Source: JBARCX01 sp049794535 (GTDB taxonomy: Bacteria > Pseudomonadota > Gammaproteobacteria > Xanthomonadales > Rhodanobacteraceae). Taken from it: DNA of 9,200 nucleotides. Below, one piece after another: positions 1 to 7,615 of this stretch. The stretch lies in NCBI GenBank assembly GCA_049794535.1, contig JBARCX010000149.1, positions 1 through 9,200 of the forward strand. The letters are read 5' to 3'. The translations under genes and the position numbers were made by a program. The first letter of the stretch is position 1, and every line of letters begins with the position of its first letter. The notes under the pieces were generated by a model, which saw only the letters and a list, made by a program, of their open reading frames with translations, did no database searches and was not told the DNA's origin.

Positions 1-3000
1 CATTCACGCCGGTGTTGATCACACCGTTGTTGCCGAACGCACTGGCACCGGCACCCGTACCGCCGTTGTACTGGCGCGTACCACTGAGGTTGATGACCGC
101 CTGGTTGATGGTCAGCGCATCGTTGCCGCCGATCAGCGTGTAGTTGCTGCCCAGCGCCGAACCGTTGCCAGTCAATGCAAGCGTATCGAGGTTGAAACCC
201 TGCCCCGTGTTCGTGCTCGAACCGATACCGGTGTAGGGATTGGCGCTCGCATTCGCACTCGATGCCGTGCCCGAGCCACTCAGCGTAAGCGTTTCGCCGT
301 TCAAACCAGTCAACACACCGTTGCTGCCGAACAAGCCTGCATTCGCACCGGTGGTGCCGTCGTACGCACGCGAGCCATTGAGGCTGAGCACATAGGGGGT
401 AACGGTCACCTGATCCGTGCCGCCGACCAGCGTGTAGTTGTTGGCCGTACCCGATCCATCGCTCAGCGCTAGCGTGCCCAGGTTGGCGAACGATTGCGTA
501 CCCACATTCTTGCTGTTGAGTACACCCGCACCGCTGAGGTTCACCGTTTCGCCGTTGACGCCGGTGAGCACACCGTTGCCGAACAGGCTCGCGCTGGCAC
601 CCGTGGTGGCGTCATACACGCGTGTGCCGACAAGGTTGAGCACGTAGGGCGTGATCGCGAGAGTGTCGGTGCCGCCAACGAATGTGTAGTTGCTGGCTTG
701 GCCCGAACCATTGTTCAACGCCAGGTTGCCCAGGTTGAAGTTCACACCTGTGTAGCTGCCTACGCTTGCACTCGCCACCGCACCAGTACCGCTCAGGGTG
801 AGAGTCTCGCTGCCCACGCCGGTGTTGATCGTGCCGTTGTTGCCGAACGTGCCGGCATTGGCATCGACGCCGGCGTCGTACTGGCGCGTGCCGCTGAGGT
901 TGATCACCGCTGGGTTGATGATGCCGGTAAGGCCGACAGGTTGCGTGAGGCTGTAATTGCCCGCATCACCACCACCAAGCGTGATGGCGGAGGTGACGGC
1001 AATGCCGGTGCCGGCATTCGGCGAGACAAAGTTGCCGACGTCGCTACCGATCGTGACGTTGTCACTGCCCAGCACACCCTGCAGTTGCTGCGCACCACCA
1101 AGGGTCGCATTGGTAGTGCCGTCATAGGTCTTGGTGTCGACGGTGGTACCGGTAATGGACAGCGGCGCCTTGGTGATCGTCAACTGATCCTTGCCACCGA
1201 GCAACGTGTAGTTGCTGGCCAGACCGCTGCCACTATTCAACTGCAGCGTGCTGAGGTCGAACGGCTGCGAACCCGTGCTCGCACCGGTGCCCTTATAGGT
1301 ACCTACATTCTTGCTCGACACCGCGCCCGAACCGCCGAGCGTGAGCGTTTCACCGTTCACGCCAGTGATCGCGCCACCCGTGCCGAACAGGCTCGCATCG
1401 GCGGTAGTCGTCGTATCGTACTGACGCGTGCCGGTGAGATTGATCACATAGGGCGTGATCGCAAAAGTGTCGGTGCCGCCCACCAGCGTGTAGTTGCTGG
1501 CCAGGCCCGATCCATTGCCCAGCGCCAGCGTGCCGAGATTAAAGTCCGCCCCGGTGTAACTGCCCACGTTTGCGCTCGTCACCGTGCCGCCACCAGTGAC
1601 CTTGAGCGTTTCGCCATGCACGCCGGTGTCGATCGTGCCGCTGGTGCCGAAAGCAACGGAGCCGGCATCCGTGTTGGCATCGTACTGGCGCGTGCCGTTG
1701 AGGTTGATCACTGCCTGCAGGATGTTGCCGGTGAGACCGGTGGGCTGCGTGAGGATGTAATTACCCGCATCGCCACCACCAAGCGTGATGGCGGAGGTGA
1801 CGGCAATGCCGGTGCCGGCATTCGGCGAGACAAAGTTGCCGACGTCGCTGCCGATCGTGACGTTGTCGCTACCCAGTACGCCTTGCAGTTGCTGCGTACC
1901 ACCCAAGGTCGCGGTGGTGGTGCCGTCATACGTCTTGGTGTCGACGGTGGTGCCGGTGATGGCAAGCATGGCCGGCGTGATCGCGAACGTATCCGCGCCG
2001 CCGATCAGCGTGTAGTTGCTGGCGATATCTGTACCCGAACCGCTGCTGCCGCTGGCGACCAGGGCCAGCGAGTCGATGTTGAGCGGCTGCGAACCCGTGG
2101 TCGCGCCGGTGCCCTTGTAGGTGCCGACGTTCTTGCTGGACGTGGAGCCCTGGCCGCTCAAGGTGAACATGTCGCCATTGAGGCCGGTGAGCGTGCCGAA
2201 CAGATTGCCCATTGCATCGGTGCCGGCGTTATACACGCGCGTGCCGCTCAGGTTGAGCACGTACGGCGTGATTACACCGCTATTGCCCGATGCAGACGTA
2301 GGCAGGATGTAATTGGACAGCAGCGTGCCGGCATTCGCCAGGAAGTCCGACACCACCAGAGTCGATTGCACGCCCAGACCGGTGCCGGCATTAGGCGTCA
2401 CGTAGTTGGCGGTGGCCGACTGCGGAATCGAAGCACCCTGCCCGTTGACGAAGCCGGTCAGGGTGTAATCGGAAGCGGTGAGCGTGGCCGAATTGGTGCC
2501 GTCGTAGACCTTGGTGGGGCTGCCGGTGATCACGGCAGTGAGCTGCGCAGGCGTGATATTCGCCGTCAGCCCGCCGGGTTGAGCCAGCGTGTAATTGCCG
2601 GCCTGCGCGCCGCTGAGGGTGAAGCCACTACTGCCGACCGCGAGGCCGTTGCCGACGTTGGCCGTACTGAACGTGCCGCTTGCAGCGCCTGACCCCAGCG
2701 TCACGTTGTCGCTGCCAAGTACGCCTTGCAGCGCGGCGCTGCCGGTGTTGAGCGTATCGTCGGTGGTGCCGTCGTAGACCTTGCTGATCGCCGTGACGCC
2801 CGCTATGGAGAGCGACGCGGGCGTGATGTTAGCGGTCAGGCCGCTGATCGGCTGCAGGCTGTAGTTCGTCGAGGCACCGCCGGAAATGGAGAAACCGCTC
2901 GCCGTGACGGCAATACCGTCGGCGACATTGGATTGTGCAAACGTGCCCGAAGTAGAAGTGGCCAGCGTGACATTGCCCACATCGGAGGCGACCAGCCCCG

Positions 3001-6000
3001 ACAACCCAACCGAACCAATATTGAGCGTGTCGCTGGCGTTGGTGTCGTAGACCTTGTTGGTGGCGTAAACGCCGGTTATGTAGAGCGGCGCCTGCGCGAT
3101 ATTGCCCAGGCCCGAAGCGCTGGTTGCCAAGGTGTAATTGGACAACAGCGTGCCGCCGGCGGGGTTGTAATTGTTGCCCGTGAGTGCGCCGTTGATCGCG
3201 ATGTTGCTGCCGGCATTAGCCGTGGCGTAATTGAACGACGTAGTCGGCGTGATGGTGGCGCCTTCGCCGCTGACGAAACCATTGATCTGGAAGTTGGACG
3301 AATTGAGCTGCGCGACCGAGCTGCCGTCATACACCTTGTTGAGATTGCCAACCAGGCTGATCGTCAAAGGCGCGGGCGTGATGCTGCCCGTGGTGAACAC
3401 AAAGGTCGGGAAGGTGTAGTTGCCAGCACAAGCGCCGCCACTGCCACAGCTAAAGGTGAAGTCCGCGGCGTTCAACGTAACCTGGAACGGCTGGTTCCCG
3501 CCGACGTTCTTGCTGGCGAAATAGCCTGTGATGTTGGCGTTTACAAAAGCGTTGTCGCCGCCAATAAAGCCGGTCAGCGAGAAGTCCTGCGTATAAGTAG
3601 TGCCGCCGCCGGTGGTGGCATTGAGCAGATAGGTGTTGTTGCCGTCATACACCTTTGTGACCGGCTGATTGAGGCTAGCCGTGATGCTGACACCCACCTG
3701 TTTGGGCGTAATGGTGCCGTAGCCGCTGGCCAGCGTCGGCAACACATAGTTCGACAACAGGGTGCCGGAACCCGCCGTGAAATTGCCGCTATTGAGCAAC
3801 GCGGTGACGCCTTCGATGCCGGCATTGGGCGATGCATACTGGCCACCGGCTGGCGCGTTGAGCGTGATGCTTTCACCGCCGATGAGCCCGGACAGAGTGA
3901 AATTGCCGGTACCCAGCGTGGCATCCGTACCGCCGTCGTACACCTTGGTGGGATTGTTGACGATTGAAACTACGAGTGGCGCCTGATCGATCGTACCCAG
4001 GCCTGTCACCGTGCTGTTGAACGTATAGTTGGACAGCTTAGTGCCGGCACTTGGCGTGAAGTCGGACGGCTGCAACGTGGAGGTCACACCGATGTTATTG
4101 CCGGCATTGACCCCGGCATACACCGCCGGGCTTTGCGACACCACCGCGCCTTGGGTGCCGACAAAACCGATGATATTGAAATCGCCCTGGGTCAGCGTCG
4201 CGGCATCGGTGCCGTCGTAGATCTTTGCCGGGTTGCCGTTGAAGGAAACAGTCAGCGCCTTCGGCGTGATGTTGGCCATCAGGCCGATCGGTTGAGTCAG
4301 CGTGTAATTGCCTGCCGCCGAACCCGAGAGCGTCAAACCACCGGCCGTTACGGCAAGATTGCTGCCCACATCCGATTGGCTGAAGATGCCCGTCGACGAA
4401 CCGGTCAGCAAGGAAATGTTGTCGCTGCCCACGACACCATTCAGCGTGGCGCTGCCGACATTCAGGGTATCGGCGCTGGTGCCGTCATACACCTTATTGC
4501 CGGCTGTCACGCCGCTGACGGTCAACGCCTTCGGCGTAATGTTCGCGGTGAGATTGGTTGGTGCAACCAGTATGTAGTCATTGGCCTTGCTGCCGATGAG
4601 CGAGAAGCCGCTGACGCCGACCGCAATGTTGTTGCCCGCATTGGCGCTGGCAAAAATACCGGCGGCGCCCGAGCTGCTCAGCGTAACGTTATCCCCCACG
4701 ATCACGCCGAAGATGCTGACGTTGCTGAGGTTCAGCGCATCCGCGGTGGTGCCGTCATAGACCTTGTTATTGGCCAGCAGACCGCTGAGCAGTACCTGTG
4801 CCTGCGTGATGGTGCCCATGCCGGTGGCGGAAGTCGGCAGCACGTAGTTGGAAAGATTGGTGCCGGCGTTGGCGACAAAGTTGGTGAGGGTGAAGGTCGC
4901 GTTGACGGCGTTCGAGCCGGCGTCCGCTCCGGCATAAGCCACCGAGCTCGGCTGATTTACCGTAGCGCCCTGTCCGGTGACGAAACCGCTGAGCTGGTAG
5001 TTGGAAGAACCCAGCGTCGCGGTACTGGTGCCATCATAAATTTTGGTGGGATTGCCGATGATCGACGCCGACAATACCGCCGGATTGATCATGCCGATAT
5101 TCGCGCTGACCGAGCCAGAAAGGCCGTAGCCGAAAACTGGAATACCCGCCGCGTTGATGATGCTGAAATCGGAGATCGCCGACGACGTGGTGACGGCGAT
5201 GTTCGAACCAGCGTTCGCCGATGCATACGTGCCGGCTGACGACTTGATCGTGTCTCCGTTGATCAGACCGCTGTCGGTGAGATTCGACGCGTCGAGTGCT
5301 GCAGTGGTGGTGCCGTCATACGCTTTCGTCACGCTGCCGCCCAGGCCCGTCACCGTGAGCGTAGGCTTCACGCTATAGAGGAAACCATTGCCTGATGTCG
5401 CCGCAGCCGTCTGATACGGCGCGTTGTACTGAATGAAACTCGGTGCAAGGCCGCCGGTGGTGTCCAGCGTGGGGTTGGTGGAATAGATCAGCCACGGCGC
5501 GGAAGTACCAGTCCTCACCGCGGCGCTGCCTGCGTTGTTGACGAAGTTCGCGCCGGTGGCGAGCGTGACGCCCGCGCCACCGACGATCGATGCGCCACTG
5601 GCGATAGTGAGATTGGCGCCACTGGCATCCATCACGACCTTGCCGGCGCCGTTCACTGCGGCATTCACGTTGATGCCGTGATACGCCAACAGGGTCAGTG
5701 TGGCGTTGGCATTGCTCCAGTTCACCGCGGCATTGACGTTAATGTCGCCGGCGCCAGAACTCTGTGTGCCTATACCCGTTGCGCTTGTCGCCGTGGTTTG
5801 TTCGGTAACGCTGGTGCCACCGTTGAGCGTGTTGGAAATGGTCGTGGCCGCGGCACTGTCGATGGTCAGATCCGTCGGATCAACCAGCCAGGTACCTGCC
5901 TGTCCATGTGGCGCCGCAGCGGTGATATGCGCATCGCTGGCGAGACTGAAATTGGCCGCCGACGTTTCGATCGAACCGCCACCACCACCATTCGGTGCAC

Positions 6001-6955
6001 TCGAATCGAGCGTGCCGCCAACATTCACCTGCCCGGCTTCCATGCCACCCAGCAGGGTGATGGTGCCGTTGTGGTTTTGCACGGTCTGCGCCTGCACCCT
6101 GCCCGTGTTCCTCACCACGCTGGCCAGCAAGCTATCCTTGGCGCCGGCGGTCATGACCACTCTGCCACCATCGGCGATGATCAACTGACGGTTTTCGACC
6201 AGATTATTCAGCGTGCTCTGATCCACCTGAAGGTGCATCAGTTGATTGCCGGCGAAGGTCAGCGTGACGGCACTGCCGCCACCGAGTGCTACCGCACCCA
6301 GTTGCGCGGTGATGGTGCCCTGATTGGAAACCTGATTGCCAAGCAACGCCACGTAGCCGCCATGGGCAGCGTTGATGGTGCCGCGATTAACGATGCTGCC
6401 CTTGCCCGAGCCACTGAAACGACGCTCGCTCGAATCGAGCGTGCCATCGTCCAGATCCAGCGTGGAAGCCACCAAGCCGCCCACATTGACCTGTGCGGTT
6501 TCGCCGAACAACACCCCGTTGGGATTGATCAGCCAGACCTGGCCGTTGGCATTGAGGTGGCCGTAAATCTCGCTGGGTGTGCTGCTAAGGATGCGATTGA
6601 CCGCGATGGCGCCGCTGCCTGGCTGCAGAAAATCCACCGTCTGATTGGATGCGATGTTGAAGCTCTGCCAGTTCAGTGTGAGCGTCGGGCTGTCCTGCCG
6701 AATCGTCGTGGTATTACCCACTTGCTGGATCTGACCAGAACCGGAGACGATTTGACCACCTGTCGGTGCAGTGCCTGCGTGCGCAAGTCCCGCCATGCTC
6801 AGCGACATGGCGAGCAACGTGAACGCCATGACACGTTGACCGACCACACCGCGCTTGCGCGAGCCACCGCCCACTCGCGTGGTGTGCGCCAGTTCTGAGG
6901 CCGGTACCCATTGAGAAAGGGAACGGTTCCAGCACAACCGATAGATGTGGTTCAT
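1..6955 (-). CDS. Two-partner-secretion filamentous haemagglutinin-like adhesin with YDG repeats (3' end outside window)
   Basis: Uninterrupted minus-strand reading frame of 2318 codons from the ATG at 6953-6955 to the left edge, with no stop. Residues 1-25 (MNHIYRLCWN start, then WVPASE) match the ESPR extension of large secreted adhesins. Residues 42-60 form the hydrophobic signal core ending AHA|GT. Residues 61 to about 320 read as a TPS/haemagglutination-activity domain, with NPNG at 144-147. W356 lies in GTWLVDPTDLTI, and IYSTNP and QYNAPY motifs occur near 485-515. From about residue 535 onward there are 20 YDG-type repeats. Members of this family are exported by Sec, cross the outer membrane through a TpsB barrel and act in adhesion, aggregation or biofilm. 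A role in this organism is inferred. The start is fixed by the ESPR, although the only SD-like AAGG is about 12 nt upstream. No TpsB gene lies beside it. The ligand is unknown and the C-terminus is not seen. Confidence 0.95.
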   Translation of the reverse strand, partial: MNHIYRLCWNRSLSQWVPASELAHTTRVGGGSRKRGVVGQRVMAFTLLAMSLSMAGLAHAGTAPTGGQIVSGSGQIQQVGNTTTIRQDSPTLTLNWQSFNIASNQTVDFLQPGSGAIAVNRILSSTPSEIYGHLNANGQVWLINPNGVLFGETAQVNVGGLVASTLDLDDGTLDSSERRFSGSGKGSIVNRGTINAAHGGYVALLGNQVSNQGTITAQLGAVALGGGSAVTLTFAGNQLMHLQVDQSTLNNLVENRQLIIADGGRVVMTAGAKDSLLASVVRNTGRVQAQTVQNHNGTITLLGGMEAGQVNVGGTLDSSAPNGGGGGSIETSAANFSLASDAHITAAAPHGQAGTWLVDPTDLTIDSAAATTISNTLNGGTSVTEQTTATSATGIGTQSSGAGDINVNAAVNWSNANATLTLLAYHGINVNAAVNGAGKVVMDASGANLTIASGASIVGGAGVTLATGANFVNNAGSAAVRTGTSAPWLIYSTNPTLDTTGGLAPSFIQYNAPYQTAAATSGNGFLYSVKPTLTVTGLGGSVTKAYDGTTTAALDASNLTDSGLINGDTIKSSAGTYASANAGSNIAVTTSSAISDFSIINAAGIPVFGYGLSGSVSANIGMINPAVLSASIIGNPTKIYDGTSTATLGSSNYQLSGFVTGQGATVNQPSSVAYAGADAGSNAVNATFTLTNFVANAGTNLSNYVLPTSATGMGTITQAQVLLSGLLANNKVYDGTTADALNLSNVSIFGVIVGDNVTLSSSGAAGIFASANAGNNIAVGVSGFSLIGSKANDYILVAPTNLTANITPKALTVSGVTAGNKVYDGTSADTLNVGSATLNGVVGSDNISLLTGSSTGIFSQSDVGSNLAVTAGGLTLSGSAAGNYTLTQPIGLMANITPKALTVSFNGNPAKIYDGTDAATLTQGDFNIIGFVGTQGAVVSQSPAVYAGVNAGNNIGVTSTLQPSDFTPSAGTKLSNYTFNSTVTGLGTIDQAPLVVSIVNNPTKVYDGGTDATLGTGNFTLSGLIGGESITLNAPAGGQYASPNAGIEGVTALLNSGNFTAGSGTLLSNYVLPTLASGYGTITPKQVGVSITASLNQPVTKVYDGNNTYLLNATTGGGTTYTQDFSLTGFIGGDNAFVNANITGYFASKNVGGNQPFQVTLNAADFTFSCGSGGACAGNYTFPTFVFTTGSITPAPLTISLVGNLNKVYDGSSVAQLNSSNFQINGFVSGEGATITPTTSFNYATANAGSNIAINGALTGNNYNPAGGTLLSNYTLATSASGLGNIAQAPLYITGVYATNKVYDTNASDTLNIGSVGLSGLVASDVGNVTLATSTSGTFAQSNVADGIAVTASGFSISGGASTNYSLQPISGLTANITPASLSIAGVTAISKVYDGTTDDTLNTGSAALQGVLGSDNVTLGSGAASGTFSTANVGNGLAVGSSGFTLSGAQAGNYTLAQPGGLTANITPAQLTAVITGSPTKVYDGTNSATLTASDYTLTGFVNGQGASIPQSATANYVTPNAGTGLGVQSTLVVSDFLANAGTLLSNYILPTSASGNSGVITPYVLNLSGTRVYNAGTDAMGNLFGTLTGLNGDMFTLSGQGSTSSKNVGTYKGTGATTGSQPLNIDSLALVASGSSGSGTDIASNYTLIGGADTFAITPAMLAITGTTVDTKTYDGTTTATLGGTQQLQGVLGSDNVTIGSDVGNFVSPNAGTGIAVTSAITLGGGDAGNYILTQPTGLTGNILQAVINLNGTRQYDANTDAGSVAFGTSGTIDTGVHGETLKVTGGGTVTSANVGSYTGADFNLGTLALGNGSGLASNYTLVGGTDTFAITPYVINLTGTRQYDTTTTADASLFGTGGAITGVNGETLTLGGSGAVSSKNVGTYKGTGASTGSQPFDLSTLQLNSGSGLASNYTLLGGKDQLTITKAPLSITGTTVDTKTYDGTTNATLGGAQQLQGVLGSDNVTIGSDVGNFVSPNAGTGIAVTSAITLGGGDAGNYSLTQPVGLTGIINPAVINLSGTRQYDAGVDANAGTFGNNGTINTGVGSETLTLSGTGAVASASVGSYTGVNFNLGNLALNNGSGQASNYTFVGGTDTLAITPYVLNLVGTRVYDATTGASASLFGNGVLTGVNGETVNLSGAGVLNSKNVGTQSFANLGTLALSDGSGTANNYTLVGGTDQVTVTPYVLSLNGSRAYDGTTGANAGLFGSNGVLTGLNGETLTLSGSGTASSANASANPYTGIGSSTNTGQGFNLDTLALTGNGSALGSNYTLIGGNDALTINQAVINLSGTRQYNGGTGAGASAFGNNGVINTGVN
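920..1158. repeat. Direct repeat copy 1 (YDG unit, near-identical to 1724-1962)
   Basis: This stretch matches 1724-1962 at a constant offset of 804 bp (268 codons). Positions 969-1045 equal 1773-1849 without a mismatch over 77 nt, and the flanks differ by scattered substitutions. It encodes the end of the unit whose core tyrosine is residue 1944, including SDVGNFVSPNAG and GGGDAGNY. Confidence 0.9.
1724..1962. repeat. Direct repeat copy 2 (YDG unit, near-identical to 920-1158)
   Basis: Partner of the copy at 920-1158, with the same reading frame and an 804-bp offset. It contains the TKTYDGTT core with tyrosine at residue 1676. The perfect 77-nt core is at 1773-1849. The shift equals three YDG units, which indicates duplication or gene conversion of a three-unit block rather than of a single domain. 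Confidence 0.9.
5990..6775 (-). other. TPS (haemagglutination activity) domain of the adhesin
   Basis: Residues 61 to about 320 are Gly/Asn/Thr-rich with the alternating pattern of a right-handed beta-helix. The start GGQIVSGSGQIQQVG, then TLNWQSFNI, VNRIL, YGHLNANGQVWLINPNGVLFG (W141, N144-P-N-G147) and VGGLVAST, is the canonical order of the secretion domain recognised by the POTRA domains of a TpsB partner. I do not see a clear second NPNL motif. The C-terminal boundary is approximate. Confidence 0.88.
6776..6955 (-). other. ESPR plus Sec signal peptide of the adhesin (residues 1-60)
   Basis: The sequence encodes MNHIYRLCWN followed by RSLSQWVPAS, which is the ESPR pattern (M-N-x-I-Y-R-x-x-W-N-x-x-x-x-x-W-V). 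A basic stretch (SRKRG, residues 32-36) precedes a hydrophobic core, VMAFTLLAMSLSMAGLAHA (42-60). The likely signal peptidase I cut is after A60 (AHA|GT). In known proteins the ESPR slows inner-membrane translocation of very large adhesins. C8 lies in the removed part. Confidence 0.9.
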
Positions 6956-6997
6956 AAGTTCAACGCGCCTTTGAAGAAATGGATTGCGGGGTCAGTC

Positions 6998-7026
6998 GCA
7001 TTCAGATCGGTATGCGGGACTGTCAA
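6998..7026 (-). promoter_or_regulatory. Possible promoter of the adhesin gene (weak)
   Basis: On the minus strand a perfect TTGACA hexamer (7026-7021) is followed 17 nt later by GAATGC, which is a poor -10 box. A start near 6990 would leave a leader of about 35 nt before the ATG at 6955. The -35 match is good and the -10 match is not, so this is only a candidate. Promoters further upstream, beyond the stem-loop cluster, are equally possible. Confidence 0.2.
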
Positions 7027-7148
7027 AGCGGGAATGCGGTACGCATCGAATCGCGCGTGCGAACGGGAGCAGCCACGACAGCAAATGACGCGCGCATCAA
7101 AGCGCGACACGAAAGCGCGGAGCGCTTACTGACGGTCATAGGTTTAGC

Positions 7149-7268
7149 CGTGCGGTGATCCGTTCGAGGCACTGGAGTAGTAACTCCGGGCTTCTCGTCA
7201 CCTACGCGCGACTGCTCTCGCGCAGGCGTTCTAAGGCGGCGCCGTTATCTACGGTGTCGCCTTGAACG
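7149..7268 (+). other. Cluster of three adjacent stem-loops, possible structured RNA
   Basis: Stem-loop 1 (7149-7206): CGTG and GGTGA (7149-7158) pair with TCACC and TACG (7198-7206). Inside these, GAGGC and CTGGAGT (7166-7178) pair with ACTCCGG and GCTTC (7183-7194) around the loop AGTA. Stem-loop 2: GCGCG (7206-7210) pairs with CGCGC (7219-7223); it shares base 7206 with the outer edge of stem 1. Stem-loop 3 (7227-7268): an 18-bp stem with one bulged T (7232) and loop TATCT (7246-7250). Five pairs are G-U if plus-strand RNA is folded (7152:7203, 7168:7192, 7173:7188, 7239:7257, 7241:7255) and become A-C mismatches on the minus strand. No U-run follows, so a simple terminator is unlikely. 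I do not recognise an RNA family. A palindromic extragenic repeat is the main alternative. Confidence 0.4.
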
Positions 7269-7341
7269 ATTCTGGAAGTTCATGTCATGTCGCCTATCCA
7301 TTACCAACACCCCCTGCTGAATAGCCCGGCCAAGCACGGTC

Positions 7342-7362
7342 CCGCATGCCCGATGCATGCGG
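7342..7362. repeat. Perfect 8-bp inverted repeat, 5-nt loop
   Basis: CCGCATGC (7342-7349) and GCATGCGG (7355-7362) are perfect complements around CCGAT. No T-run follows on either strand, so an operator or RNA hairpin is more likely than a terminator. An overlapping shorter dyad, GGCAG/CTGCC, lies at 7361-7379. Confidence 0.6.
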
Positions 7363-7434
7363 CAGACGGACATGCTGCCCGCGTGGTTGCGAGTGGTATT
7401 TGGTCGACTGATGCGAAAGTTGCGCCCCCATACC

Positions 7435-7455
7435 ATCCGAGATATCCCCTCGGAT
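7435..7455. repeat. Perfect 7-bp inverted repeat, 7-nt spacer
   Basis: ATCCGAG (7435-7441) and CTCGGAT (7449-7455) flank ATATCCC. The 7-7-7 layout spans two helical turns, as expected of a site for a dimeric regulator. The binding protein is unknown. Confidence 0.55.
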
Positions 7456-7471
7456 AGCACCTCATGATGGA

Positions 7472-7487
7472 TGCCATTCCAATGGCA
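7472..7487. repeat. Compact palindrome TGCCATT-CC-AATGGCA
   Basis: Perfect 7-bp arms are separated by CC. After one mismatch (7471/7488) the symmetry continues with GG (7469-7470) and CC (7489-7490). The 2-nt spacer is too tight for a good RNA loop, so a protein-binding operator is the better reading. Confidence 0.5.
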
Positions 7488-7540
7488 GCCCCATGAATTT
7501 TTATTTCGATAAGCGACGCGTAATCCGTTATCCGGATCCA

Positions 7541-7560
7541 CTAGCGTATGGATATGCTAG
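7541..7560. repeat. 20-bp near-perfect palindrome
   Basis: CTAGCGTAT (7541-7549) and ATATGCTAG (7552-7560) match at 8 of 9 positions around GG. The odd pair is G-T on the plus strand. It lies about 300 bp downstream of the response regulator stop and about 590 bp upstream of the adhesin start. A regulator-binding site is plausible but unproven. Confidence 0.5.
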
Positions 7561-7602
7561 GTGAGAAAACGCCGATGCCAAAGGCACAAACTCAGGAAAT
7601 TG

Positions 7603-7615
7603 CGTCACGCTGAGC
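7603..7615. repeat. 13-bp direct repeat, left copy
   Basis: CGTCACGCTGAGC occurs here and again at 8779-8791 in the same orientation, one copy on each side of the response regulator gene. With the following bases (ATGAC here, GCGAC there) the match is 16 of 18. It may be a shared regulatory site, a trace of an insertion, or chance. Confidence 0.35.

Larger units (their letters stand above)
1..5355 (-). repeat. Array of 20 YDG-type repeats in the adhesin
   Basis: The recurring core is (T/N)K(V/I)YDGT, or a variant TR(Q/V)YD, near the start of each unit. Each unit usually ends in NYTL plus an ITP/ITxA strand. The core tyrosines fall at residues 546, 640, 733, 823, 913, 1006, 1103, 1209, 1303, 1394, 1484, 1575, 1676, 1758, 1846, 1944, 2026, 2114, 2198 and 2296, so units span 82-106 residues. 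Repeat 9 has YDT and repeats 12 and 20 have YN. The units resemble the YDG domain family and probably form a stiff beta-rich stalk. The array continues beyond the left edge. Confidence 0.92.

Noticed and set aside
1..5355. CRISPR array or tandem DNA satellite
   Set aside because: The roughly 250-320 bp periodicity is explained by protein domains in one continuous coding frame, with no short identical repeats and unique spacers.
494..6898. Long plus-strand open frames (494-2692, 2726-3967, 4133-5239, 5678-6898)
   Set aside because: They lie in the exact mirror frame of the adhesin codons and read as Arg/Ala/Val/Asp-rich text with no domain. They stay open because the adhesin rarely uses TTA, CTA and TCA codons.
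7149..7206. c-di-GMP or cobalamin riboswitch
   Set aside because: The conserved core sequences of those classes are not present, and the wobble pattern favours the strand opposite to the adhesin mRNA.
7227..7268. Integron attC site
   Set aside because: The long imperfect palindrome with GTTC/GAAC ends recalled attC, but the GTTRRRY core sites are not present and no integrase or cassette gene is nearby.
7245..7541. Minus-strand 98-residue open frame in the gene-free region
   Set aside because: The composition is unlike a folded protein (many His, Arg, Asn and scattered Cys), it overlaps several dyads, and it has no good start signal.
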